A stretch of 42,374 nucleotides of DNA from Lingula anatina. Its lineage: Eukaryota; Brachiopoda; Lingulata; Lingulida; Lingulidae. Shown in pieces: positions 30,492 to 40,604 of the stretch. The first letter of the stretch is position 1. Each line of letters starts with the position of its first letter. The notes below the pieces were generated by a model that ran no database searches, was not told the DNA's origin, and worked only from the letters and a program-made list of their open reading frames with translations. A program made the position numbers and the translations under genes. The stretch is from positions 450,660 to 493,033 of the forward strand of contig NW_019774725.1 in assembly GCF_001039355.2 (NCBI RefSeq), given 5' to 3'.

Positions 30492-30832
30492 AAACACAAC
30501 TAGCAGCCAAAACTCTATTTGACACTAGATAGCGCTCATGTACGAAAATCAAGGCCAAGTCAAATGATCCACAGTGATGAAAATGGCAAACGTTATTGAA
30601 GCAGCTTCAACATTCCTGGCTCGAATACTCTGACTGTTGTTAGCCATTATTGTAATTCTCTATATTAGCCTACTATAGTACACCTGTCGACTCTCCTCAA
30701 TCTGTCAATCGCAAGCACTTGTCAGTGTTAGAATTTCACGGTATTGACTGTGACGTCGGCGCAAGGGTAGCCAAGTTCATTGACATGAGCGCCATCTAGC
30801 GTCACATCGAGTTTTGGCTTCTAGTTGTGTTT
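30492..30832. mobile_element. Inverted-repeat MITE, about 341 bp
   Basis: Left arm AAACACAACTAGCAGCCAAAACTC and on to GCGCTCATG (about 30492-30540). Right arm is its inverse, 30784-30832, with a few mismatches. No protein. No clear target duplication. It directly follows the LINE tail. Confidence 0.75.
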
Positions 30833-30844
30833 TCAATAGTCACA

Positions 30845-30918
30845 TTTTGCCATCTGATCTGATAACTACGGCATTTAATTGTTTTTGTCTGATCTGATAA
30901 CTACAACGTCTAATCATG
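30845..30918. repeat. Two-copy tandem repeat
   Basis: TCTGATCTGATAACTAC occurs twice about 38 bp apart, each followed by a similar TTTAATTGTTTTTG or TCTAATCATGTTTG stretch. Confidence 0.6.
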
Positions 30919-31458
30919 TTTGTCATTTTGGTATAAACCGCCGCCCATAATAATGTACATTTGCATCAGAAGTGACAGTAGCCTATTTTGTGCATTATTT
31001 TCTGCTTTTTGTCTTTACATTTGACAGCTTTGCTGCCTTGTTTCATGAATATTTTTTAAAACAATAAGAGCAATGGGTGTGGCACGAGCCACCGACAACA
31101 GACCACAAAACACAGTTCTACATCAAGTGACTATTATTCATTCACCAAGTTAATTTTCTTAATTATGTCATGACTGCCAAACTCTTTTTTAACATCTACA
31201 ACTTGGACAGTTATGACACCACTCATATAACAACAAGTACCTTTTTAATTAACAATCTCTGAATGTTTTATATACAAAGATAGATGGTGGGGGTGGGGCA
31301 AGGGGGGACCCCCTTAAGAAAGGGCTGGGGTTAACCCCACATAACTAACAACTGACAATGTTAAATGTATAAACGACAGACCTAAAGGTGGCAGAGTGAT
31401 GAGGTTTTCTCACAATGTTGTCAAAGGTGATATTGTGTTCATTCATGATTAGGTCTGA

Positions 31459-31560
31459 TGTATGTATGTATGTATGTATGTATGTATGTATGTATGTATG
31501 TATGTATGTATGTATGTATATATGTATGTATGTATGTATGTATGTTTGTATGTATGTTTG

Positions 31561-31594
<34 letters not shown>

Positions 31595-31809
31595 TGTATG
31601 TATGTATATATGTATGTATGTATGTAAGTATGTATGTAAGTATGTATGTACGTATGTATGTTTGTATGTATGTATGTATGTATGTATGTACGTATGTATG
31701 TACGTATGTATGTTTGTATGTATGTATGTATGTATACATGTATGTATGTATGTATGTATGTATGTATGTATGTATGTATGTATGTATGTATGTATGTATG
31801 TATGTATGT
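31459..31809. repeat. (TGTA)n microsatellite, about 350 bp
   Basis: TGTATG tetranucleotide repeats with scattered interruptions (TGTT, TACG, TATA), cut off by an N at 31810, which suggests that the assembler stopped in the repeat. The Tyr/Val/Cys/Met frames across it are repeat artefacts. Confidence 0.98.
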
Positions 31810-31810
31810 N

Positions 31811-32513
31811 CTCTGAAAGAAATGAAGTTAAGGAATTTCTAAGGAGACAAGACTTCTATCGGTCCACAGCTTTTTAACGGCGAGGAATACTTTGTGACAC
31901 TGTAAAGACGACAAGACTCGCAAATGTACAAGTATAATGTACTTCAAACCTCACATCATATTTCAAAAAGAGAAATGTCTGAAGTTGGACGAGTTAACAT
32001 GATTGTATTATACATATTGGTACATAATAATTAATAAATAAATAAATAAAATACACGGGGCGTTACCACAAAATATAACTTGCCCTAAGAGCATTATACC
32101 GGGGTACATATTCACTGTGTTGCGGATTGAAAAAATAAGAAAATTATTCAATATTTTGCACCCTTACAAGAGAAAAATTATTTTGCAAACTAGGCTTAAG
32201 TTCTTTATGCACCTGGCATTTGAATACACATTTTCTCATATTGTGTCGCACGTGTGCAGTTAACCTACAGGTGTATTTCCGCTGGTCGTGTGTGATGTCG
32301 CCCGTGTCACCAGAAATGACATGCATATCCGAATGCCATTCAGCGATAGTCCATGTGGAATTTAGCTCAATAGAGCGGTAGTTTCGTTTGGAATGGGCCA
32401 TTATTAAATTTAAATAGATTCAGCACATTCTTTCATGTACAAAATGCAATAAAGAATCGTTCATCGCCCGTGTTTTACACTCTCGTAAGGAATGATAGTG
32501 AAAGCGGATACCC
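31811..32513. other. Unassigned spacer
   Basis: No gene is supported. A minus-strand open frame at 32144-32401 lacks recognisable motifs. (AATA)n lies at about 32030-32050. Confidence 0.4.
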
Positions 32514-32634
32514 TCTACCAGGGACACAGATTGATTTTTTTATTATTAGATATTCACAGATATGTCTCTGGCTTATTCATATCTCATTTTTACAAATGAA
32601 CATAATTCATCTACGGCCCTGACAGAGGGTAAAG
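32514..32634. mobile_element. MITE related to that at 5599-5696
   Basis: Begins TACCCTCTACCAGGGACACA and ends with the inverse of TACCCTCTGTCAGGGCCGTA. The 8-bp terminus is the same as in the 98-bp MITE. Flanks AAAGCGGA and AAAGTGCGG are similar, a possible worn 8- to 9-bp duplication. Confidence 0.6.
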
Positions 32635-32705
32635 TGCGGGCCCACTATTCATGCAGCGTTGTCGGTCTGTTCAGTCTCTTTGCAGGTATTGTGTGAAGGG
32701 CGCAG

Positions 32706-32880
32706 ATTGTGCTGTCCACGCTCACCTAACACATTCTGCTGTCCACGCTCACCTAACACATTCTGCTGTCCACGCTCACCTAACACATTCTGCTGTCCAC
32801 ACTCACCTAACACATTCTGCTGTCCACGCTCACCTGAAGCGCATTCTGCTGCCATCGTTCACCTAACGCATTCTGTTGTG
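32706..32880. repeat. 27-bp minisatellite, about six units
   Basis: The unit TGTCCACGCTCACCTAACAC plus ATTCTGC is repeated, four copies near-identical and the last two degenerate. Unit length is a multiple of three, so open frames on both strands persist without being genes. Confidence 0.95.
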
Positions 32881-33075
32881 TAGGAGCCCCATTTTCACAT
32901 AAAAATAATGTGACGCATTGTCTTATGATTAAAACAAGATGCAGTCACTAGATGGCGGTAACAGCTCAGGTCGCGTTTGGACTGATGTGACAAGAATGCT
33001 AGTCTGCTAGGAACCGTAGTCCATTCCCTATAATGCTTAGGACAAATCTTTCGGAACAGGAAAAATTTACATATA

Positions 33076-33125
33076 AAAATTATCAAACACAAGCTGAAAT
33101 ATTTCAGCTTGTGTTTGATAATTTT
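33076..33125. repeat. Perfect 50-bp palindrome
   Basis: Each arm of 25 bp is the exact reverse complement of the other with no spacer; the centre is GAAAT|ATTTC. It can extrude a cruciform or fold into a hairpin. No gene lies on it. Confidence 0.97.
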
Positions 33126-33479
33126 CACGTATGATCCAACTACCGAGTTAATGAACATTTTTGCCCAGGAAAAATTTAGTTCACAGCTAGTGAATAGCCA
33201 GATAAAACGCGTATCTAGTGTTCCGTCCAAATATCTGTGGACCTGGCGGAGGATAGAAACCCTGTCGGCTATAAAGGATTAGTTGCCCAAATTTCAAGGT
33301 CGGTAATTACCAATATTTATTTTTATTTTGTACCTTGAGCTTTTAATTTGATTTTTTGATATTTACTTTATTTTTGTATTTGGTAATATAAAAGTTTTTA
33401 GCACATCATGTGGTCTGAGCTCGGTTCTATTCTCTTTACATTATACACTTTACCCTCTGAGGACATCCCGTACGAAAAC

Positions 33480-33665
33480 GCAGTAGATACTCCAGCGCAG
33501 TAGACTACTGCAATCATACTGCAAACATGCCTCAAATCTGCTTCGATTTGGGAGCTAATTAGCATACTTGAAACATGCTTCTATCATGCTTCTAATCTAC
33601 TGCATTATTGCTCCTCTCTGTACAAACCTTTTTGGAGTAGAATTGCAGTAGTCTATACTGGGAGC
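33480..33665. repeat. Small inverted-repeat element
   Basis: Left arm CAGTAGACTACTGCAAT near 33499 and right arm ATTGCAGTAGTCTA near 33643, with internal short repeats of CATGCTTCTA. Probably a foldback MITE. No target duplication was made out. Confidence 0.5.
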
Positions 33666-34205
33666 GAGTCATGGGAGATGGTTGAGAAGTAAGAGACTTC
33701 ACGTAGATGATGTATTTAAAGAGCGTCAACAAATAAACCATTAAACTGGTCATTATGTGTCCTTGGTTTTTCTGTGAGCGACTTTACGTAATGCTGACAC
33801 GAACCATAGAATCGCAGATTGCGTTCTGAGCCTATATAAGAGTTAAAATACTTAAAGTATAAAAGGGTTTCATTACATATTTCTTACCAGTGTCGCAATA
33901 TTTGGCGGTACATACTAATGTTCATTATTCAAATTGCACACGTCCACTCACGTTATATAATTACAGGTAAGGCCATAAAACGAGTCGAGTGCACAAGCAA
34001 GCGACTCCAATCAAATTAATTAACAAGTGTGGGGATTTTATTTGTGAACTGTACAAAGCGATGCTTTCGAGTTACGGGACTCTTGTAACAAGTGCTTCAT
34101 GATGGGACGAGTGAGGTCTGTTCTCACGTACACCCAAGTCTACAGTTAGTGCAGACTTAAAGAACCATAGTTTGAAGGTATTTGGGAAGTTCCAAATCCC
34201 CGTAA

Positions 34206-35012
34206 AATAACATGTTAGACATTAGGAACCCAAGGTTAATGCAGCCTCTTTTTGATTCGTTAGTACGTTCAAAGCTTCAGTTAAATTCGGTATCTTGGGA
34301 TCACATTACAAAAGAAAATTTAATAAAACTAGAAAGGGTGCAGCGAACTGCCACAAGACATATACTGGGTAACCAGATGAATTATAAAGACAGACTGGTT
34401 GCTTTAAATTTGCTGCCTTTAGCTTATAGAAGAGAAATTTTAGACGTTACCTTTCTGCATAGTTGTTTTATTGGCAGGACTGACCTTGATCATACGAAAT
34501 TTTTGTATTTTAGAGAAAGAAGGGGAGATCATTTTATCATCCACAGTGCCAACTTCTGTAGAACCGAAACGTTTTGCCGGTCTTTTTTCAATCGTGTTGT
34601 TCCCATCTGGAACGCCCTTCCCATTTGCACACGTTCAGGGGTTGGCAGATCAATGTTTAGACGATCCGTCAGAGAGCACTATAGTACTCTTCTGGTGGAG
34701 CGTTTTGACCCCGAGAACGTTTGCACTTGGGTGGGTCGTTGCAGATGTACACATTGTCGTTTTTAGATGTTCACATTGTCGTTTTTAGTACTTAAGTAGA
34801 GTTTTTATATATTTTATTATTCGTATATCATTGGGGGTGTCCATTCATGGGTCATTGACCCTTTAGGCAAACCCTTTTGGGTACAATCTTATTTTTGCAT
34901 TATTTTAAAGTGATGTCGTACTCTTAGTTGTAAGTTGTTTTATTATGCTTTTTTAAAATTCTTGTATATAATCATGTACCCAATAAAGTCATTCAAATCA
35001 AATCAAATCAAT
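34206..35012 (+). mobile_element. LINE fragment, same family (copy 2)
   Basis: A 5'-truncated insertion with only the C-terminal part after the polymerase: DIRNPRLMQPLFDSLVRSKL, KLERVQRTATRHILG, NRVVPIWNALP, then the shared end LVERFDPENVCTWVGRC and stop at 34766. Such a post-RT region is typical of CR1/Jockey-type elements. The 3' untranslated part matches copy 1 nearly base for base and ends in ATTCAAATCAAATC repeats. It covers nearly exactly what copy 1 has lost. Confidence 0.9.
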
Positions 35013-35027
35013 AATATTTCATATTTC

Positions 35028-35283
35028 CGACCGGATGGCCTTGTGGGTAGAGTGTACGCCTCCGGAGCTGGAGGACGTGGGTTCAAACCCGTCCGGTGAC
35101 ATACCAGTCTTGGCCCTCACCACTGAGGAGTTGAAGCAGGGGCCTAGTCTGGCAGAGGAGAAATGTTATGTTTGCTAGCTTTGGGCGCCTAATGCGGCCG
35201 GGCTGTATCCTCCCCAGGGAGGCGAGAGCGACTTTAGTGTGCAACAGGCCAAAAATGACCGGGGCTTCTCTTACTTAAAGCAT
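35028..35283 (+). mobile_element. tRNA-derived SINE
   Basis: The head has a polymerase III box A (TGGCCTTGTGGG at 35036) and box B (GGTTCAAACCC near 35090), about 50 bp apart, and a CCTCC...GGAGG stem where the anticodon arm belongs. The body of about 180 bp continues GC-rich to GGGGCTTCTC and an A/T tail. The acceptor and T stems have mispairs, so it is a SINE and not a tRNA gene. It sits directly downstream of LINE copy 2. Confidence 0.65.
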
Positions 35284-35510
35284 ATTTTGATTCAAATAAT
35301 CATAATAATGATGATAAAAAAAAAATGAACACATAAAGTATATTTATATGTATAACGTCAACCTTGGGGTTGCAATATTTCAATGAAGATTATTATTATT
35401 ATAAAGATTAATTTTGACAAACGTCTACACCAGTTGTGTCAAACAAAGGGATTATATCATAAGTAATTTCTTCAGAATACACTGGGATGTTTTCATATTT
35501 TTTATTACAG

Positions 35511-37063
35511 AGAATTGCGAGTTTATTGCTGAGTTCAAGGAAGAAGAACATTGGTAGGTATTTATGTATGTTAAGTGTGTTAAGTAAAGCGTAATGTTTT
35601 GAGCTTTATAGAAAATAGAAGATAGAGATACACTGTTTTCAATATCGTGCAGTTTTCTTAGACAATGTGGTTAAATGAACGATTAATTGGCGATTTGCTA
35701 ACTGCTTCAAATTGCGATTTGCATTTTAAACTCTTGTCCACTGATGGTCTAGAATATTAGGCCTACTGAAACGGTTCACTACTTCCATTTGTGTTATCAA
35801 TCTTAGCTGTGGTATATGGCATATTTGCTTGAAGAGGATGAATACTTTTGTCATGTCAGTCTTAGGGATAGGGTTTCTATCGACCGTTACGGATAGAAAA
35901 GAATAAAATGTGTTCAGGCCTACCCAACTACCAGACTCGGCACCTAAGGATCCTGAATTAACCAGTATATCGGACCACACTACCCGTGTTCAAGGTGTGT
36001 GTCAGATCGCATTTCGGAGTATCAGCCAGAACACCGACAGGATGAGCCCTGGCATGCTCGGCTGTCACCTTAATTGGATAGTAAACGATTGTTGTAAAAT
36101 CGCTATATGATTTTAAACCGGGTGCATAAATTTGAAAGCCACCTAGATGAACATTTGACTGCCACATTAATCTAATACAATGCAAAAAAGCACTATCAAA
36201 AATGGTTAAAACATTCAAACCGAAGTCCCCATATATCCCCATAGAGACAGTAAAATAGAGTACTCTAAAGTAAGACTACAGTTTAAGGTTGTTCAGCCGA
36301 GCGTGGATGAGCCCGCAGTCGTGCTACAAAATTTGTTCTGGGGTATGATACTCCGAAATGCGATCTGACACACACCTTGAAAACGGGTAGCGTGGTCCGA
36401 TATACCGGTTACTTCAGGATCCTTAGGTGCCGAGTCTGGTAGTTGGGTAGGCCTGGTGTTGTACAGGGGGTATTTATATGCTATGGAAACCAGGTTACTG
36501 AAGTTTCCAATATATATATATATGTCACAGGTAAGATTGAAATCCAGGCGAGATTCAAATCCAGGTCACAGCTACAAAATTTCTGGTGATCGTCAGATTT
36601 TTATCAGATTCTCTCAAATTTCAAGCATCTGAGGCAGCAGACCGATGGAACATTTGGAAGATTCCGTGACAGGTTGGATTTCCTGGGCAGAGTCTTTACC
36701 TAACGATTTCTCCAAAGAAACTTTACGATGGCAAAAAGCAACAGATTCTGGGTTGTGCGTGTTCTCTACATTTTATGCACCACGATTAAGAGGCAGAGAA
36801 GTAAAAGTAATATCAGCGGCATGCGAATCTGTAGAAAAATACATGCCTTTGTATTGTCGACTTTGGTTTGAGACTGAACACATATACTATAATGGAACTG
36901 TCGGAGGGAACATATTGACTGATATCCGTCGAAGAGTGCTTGAATATATCCATAGGGTTGACAGAAATGGGAGATATTTTAGAGATGTACATGCACAATA
37001 TACATTTGTGATGATATATATATATATATATATATATAAAGATACATATAAAGATATCGTTAG

Positions 37064-37102
<39 letters not shown>

Positions 37103-37172
37103 TATATTTGGGATGTGATTTATATAGCTGTGACCTGGATTTGAATCTCGCCTGATTTTCAATCTTGCCTGT

Positions 37173-37219
<47 letters not shown>

Positions 37220-38023
37220 TTTTTTTTTAAGTGTTTTAAAATAGAACGGATAAGAGCTGCGTTTGATAGCTTGCAGGTATAGCAAGGAGTATAGTTTCAG
37301 CATCAATCAGTACATGAACCCAACCCTGTGGAAATCCGGCGAAATGGGGCGTTTTTACAAACTTAATTAAAAACATCTCCATCCATGCTTGGAAAAAGGA
37401 AAAATGTCTTAGATATATGTATTTGAAAGATGTGAGAGAGGCCTTGTCCATGGATTGGTTAATTTTATTTATTGTTTAGATAGACACGTTCATTTGGCAC
37501 CCACGCCCGTTTATCCCTTCAATTTTCTCCCCAACTACAACTGACATGCCTTAGCAATACCTTAGGGCAGTGGGAAGAAAGTGGCCGTAGTTTGATTTTG
37601 GCTATTACTGTTAAAAGTATATTTTGAAGTTATTTTCTAGCCTTCGGCAATTTTCGTAAAACTTGCGCATATGTGACAGGTATTGTTAATAACAGTCCGT
37701 AAGGTAGCAGGATTTGGTGGCCCAGTAGTCCAGTTATTTATTTAATTGTGTCAGCAAATGTGTTTGTTATTAAACAGAAATATGTTTATGTTTTAGTGCA
37801 ACACCAGGAAGCACCATAACAGCAAGGTGAATATATATTCAAAGTAGTTGCATATATTTATTTCATTTGAAATGTAGGGGGTCTTTCCCATACGGGTTGT
37901 ACAAATTTAACTTAAAAGTGTTTAGTATTCATTCACTTACATATCTTGTTTTTGAATTTTAATTTATACAACCAGTTATTTTTATTTCAGCATACCTATA
38001 TCGGACAATGCCCAAGGAACATG
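35511..38023 (+). CDS. Candidate small exons upstream of the P2X7-type domain
   Basis: Three short stretches have good AG and GT borders and matching phases: 35511-35553 (NCEFIAEFKEEEH, phase 1 to 2), 37797-37826 (phase 2 to 2) and 37991-38023 (phase 2 to 2). They could splice in series to the zinc-domain exon at 39819. The first and last also end in a split TG|G codon (Trp), like the exon at 39263-39516. Trp directly before the CXCG motif is normal in this domain, so the exons could serve as alternatives. All are short, and chance is possible. Confidence 0.35.
35915..36455. repeat. Long inverted repeat, 110-bp arms
   Basis: 35915-36024 and 36346-36455 are reverse complements with only a few mismatches (about 95 percent by eye), with about 320 bp between. 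The open frames that overlap the arms on both strands appear to be by-products. It may be a foldback element or a recent inverted duplication. Confidence 0.9.
36534..37175. repeat. Inverted repeat enclosing an open frame
   Basis: 36534-36574 (GTCACAGGTAAGATTGAAAT and on) is inverted at 37136-37175. AT and CA microsatellites adjoin the right arm (37016-37100, 37175-37208). The enclosed 560 bp include the open frame at 36645-37118. Confidence 0.75.
36645..37118 (+). CDS. Unassigned protein fragment, perhaps GT92-like
   Basis: An ATG frame of 157 codons. The first 120 or so look coding (mixed composition, Trp and Cys rich: CVFSTFYAPRLRGREVKVIS, YMPLYCRLWFE, YYNGTVGGNIL). The end runs into an AT microsatellite (repeated Ile-Tyr), so the real C-terminus or a donor is lost. 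A strand FSTFY, then VKVISA, then PLYCRLW recalls the start of family 92 glycosyltransferase-like proteins, but I cannot confirm the match. It lies inside an inverted repeat and may have been moved or captured. Confidence 0.3.
37172..37208. repeat. (CA)n microsatellite
   Basis: About 18 CA dinucleotides followed by a short AT run and poly-T. Confidence 0.95.
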
Positions 38024-38324
38024 GTAAATAAAACTTTTATGAATATACTAACCTTTTTTTAGAAGTTAGTTGATATAAATGGTAGTTACATTGAGCATGC
38101 GATAATAAGGCAAAATAGATTGCCTAAATAGTTCACCAAATGTAATGACAGATTTTAAGGCTTAAAGGATTTGCTTCATGCCGTCAGAATGGCCTGAACG
38201 GAACATATTCTTCAGAAAACATGCCCAACTAACGATATCTTTATCCAAATACACAAATTAAAAGCTCATTTTGTAAATTTTTGGCTTTAAAAAACGTCCT
38301 ATTTGCTCGGCCTGAGAGTTAATG

Positions 38325-38414
38325 AGCTACGTTGTCACGTGGTCTGATGACGACAATCGAGCCACTGGAGAATAGAGCGTGCTTAGCTGTTAAACTGAGC
38401 TGCATTGTCTACCT
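38325..38414 (+). promoter_or_regulatory. Possible promoter or 5' exon of the P2X7-domain gene
   Basis: TTGTCACGTGGTCTGATGACGAC contains an E-box (CACGTG) and a TGACG half CRE. About 60 bp further a donor-like CCT|GTAAGC occurs at 38414/38415, and TTAACTAG|CATTTAATTATGG could be the acceptor before the ATG at 38555. This would give a 5' untranslated exon. Unproven. Confidence 0.25.
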
Positions 38415-38906
38415 GTAAGCTGACTTTTTGACACCTGATAAAAGTTCATACTCATTCAAATCTGTTACCAGTGGGGTCTTATTCCTCGTGAAGCCGTGTG
38501 AAGCCATGTGAAGCCATTTTCCTGTCTATTCAATTCTTTAACTAGCATTTAATTATGGTTATCCCAACTAGTATAAAATACTGTAGTCGAGTGACTAGAG
38601 CGCATTTTAATCATTCGACATTGGGGATGGAAGACCTTGCAACTGACCTCGAAATTTCTCCATACCAGTTTGAACCAATGATACATTATTCAGAAGAGTC
38701 TACGGATCCTGAAAGTGACGCCGAAAGTCAGCATTACGAGGTATCGGAGGTTGACGGAGATTTTTCAGCCGACGAGTCTGAGGATCCACGCCTGGATAAT
38801 ACTGAATGGTAGGAGAGAGTAACTTTGTTTAAAGTTTGATAAAATTTGATGTGCTAATTTTTGGGTGCAGAAAATCAACTAACTTCTATATATCGTAATC
38901 AATCGT

Positions 38907-38971
<65 letters not shown>

Positions 38972-39614
38972 GCTACGGAGAGACAAGCGCTTATCGCGTC
39001 CCGAAGCCGCCCCACTTGCAAGTCGGCAAAGTCAACCCCGTTTTTTTTTTCCATAAATGCAATTAAAGTGGTAAACAATTATCTTTTCATTATTCAAAAA
39101 TCTCTTCCAGGTGTTTGTGTGNGTAAGCTGACTTTTTGACACCTGATAAAAGTTCATACTCATTCAAATCTGTTACCAGTGGGGTCTTATTCCTCGTGAA
39201 GCCGTGTGAAGCCATGTGAAGCCATTTTCCTGTCTATTCAATTCTTTAACTAGCATTTAATTATGGTTATCCCAACTAGTATAAAATACTGTAGTCGAGT
39301 GACTAGAGCGCATTTTAATCATTCGACATTGGGGATGGAAGACCTTGCAACTGACCTCGAAATTTCTCCATACCAGTTTGAACCAATGATACATTATTCA
39401 GAAGAGTCTACGGATCCTGAAAGTGACGCCGAAAGTCAGCATTACGAGGTATCGGAGGTTGACGGAGATTTTTCAGCCGACGAGTCTGAGGATCCACGCC
39501 TGGATAATACTGAATGGTAGGAGAGAGTAACTTTGTTTAAAGTTTGATAAAATTTGATGTGCTAATTTTTGGGTGCAGAAAATCAACTAACTTCTATATA
39601 TCGTAATCAATCGT

Positions 39615-39679
<65 letters not shown>

Positions 39680-39830
39680 GCTACGGAGAGACAAGCGCTT
39701 ATCGCGTCCCGAAGCCGCCCCACTTGCAAGTCGGCAAAGTCAACCCCGTTTTTTTTTTCCATAAATGCAATTAAAGTGGTAAACAATTATCTTTTCATTA
39801 TTCAAAAATCTCTTCCAGGTGTTTGTGTGG
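38415..39830 (+). repeat. 708-bp head-to-tail duplication with N at the junction
   Basis: 38415-39121 and 39123-39830 appear identical base for base, including the exon, the AT microsatellite and the start of the next exon. One N at 39122 joins them. Such perfect identity, even in a microsatellite, argues for an assembly duplicate. Confidence 0.9.
38555..38808 (+). CDS. First copy of the acidic N-terminal exon (duplicate)
   Basis: Same sequence as 39263-39516, with the same ATG and donor. After it only 11 or so bases of the zinc-domain exon follow before the N, so this copy cannot make the protein by itself, though it could splice to 39819. Confidence 0.5.
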
Positions 39831-40456
39831 TTCATGCCATCCAATGTCTGATGGACTAGAGTGCATATGCTGTCGGGAATTGAGGCCCGTAGAGGACAAG
39901 CTAGAACACGAAAACAGTATCACGCAAGTGGCTGCATTCTCCAGTGTATGCCTTAATAGAGACGTCATTGAAGTCAACATGTACCAGTACGTGAAACAGG
40001 AAGGACCGACTGATGACAATGTGCCCATTAACCAGTAACTTTTAAAAGTTTTATTCTAAGTCTTTGTCCATATTATTGAAATAAACTGACATATTAATAA
40101 ATATGAACAACAAGCACTGTTTTTATTATCCGGAGTATTTATTTTAAGTGTGTTTCTTTTTTAACTAAAGTTGCACAAGTAAAATGTGAATAAATAAAAA
40201 AATTAACAAATATTAAATTATAATTACCACACTGTCCGAGTTGTGGCAGTGGCATCTTTATACATTCCTCACTAAAATATTCTTTCAAACATTTGTTTCA
40301 GGTTATATGGTTACATAGCCTATCGGTCCTTCACAAGATGGATCCACCACATTTTAGGAAGAAAAAAGAGAATGGTTGTTCCCTCCTGTGTTGTTTATAA
40401 AATAGGACACATTTCCATCTGAGGAGTACACCGGGTTCAAGTATGCAAGGCCATAA
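39263..40456 (+). CDS. P2X7-type cytoplasmic (ballast-like) domain protein, frameshifted near the end
   Basis: Exons 39263-39516, 39819-40034 and 40302 onward join in phase 2 and 2. The first exon is an acidic Ser/Glu/Asp-rich leader with LATDLEISPYQFEPM. The second begins W-CLCGSCHPMSDGLECICCRE, the Cys cluster of the P2X7 C-terminal domain, which binds zinc in vertebrate P2X7, and then FSSVCLNRDVIEVNMYQYV. The third has LYGYIAYRSFTRWIHHILGR and MVVPSCVVYKI, also typical. It then hits TGA at 40420, but another frame continues FPSEEYTGFKYARP to TAA at 40454, the usual ending, so one frameshift lies near 40405. In invertebrates such domains occur without the channel part. No transmembrane segments are seen here. 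It may be a pseudogene or carry a sequence error. Confidence 0.8.
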
Positions 40457-40604
40457 AGACTTTGAAGACTTTGTAATATTTTGTACAGAATTATAAAGGA
40501 TCAAAAAAGTGCATAATAACTTATATCTTACTGACATGAATATATCACTTGTTCTCTGTTACAGTATTTATGTATCAGAATCTTGTTTTCTAAGTTCCAA
40601 GTAA

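Noticed and set aside
31415-31877. Long Tyr/Val/Cys/Met open frames
   Set aside because: Translation of a TGTA microsatellite; no coding signal.
32706-32880. CRISPR-like array
   Set aside because: The units abut without unique spacers and the genome is that of an animal.
32649-32883. Repeat-rich open frames on both strands
   Set aside because: 27-bp minisatellite with a unit divisible by three.
35028-35100. Functional tRNA gene
   Set aside because: Boxes A and B are present, but the stems mispair and a long GC-rich body follows, so a SINE fits better.
38555-39516. Two tandem P2X7-domain genes
   Set aside because: The first copy is identical to the second and cut by an N before its zinc exon; assembly duplication is the simpler reading.
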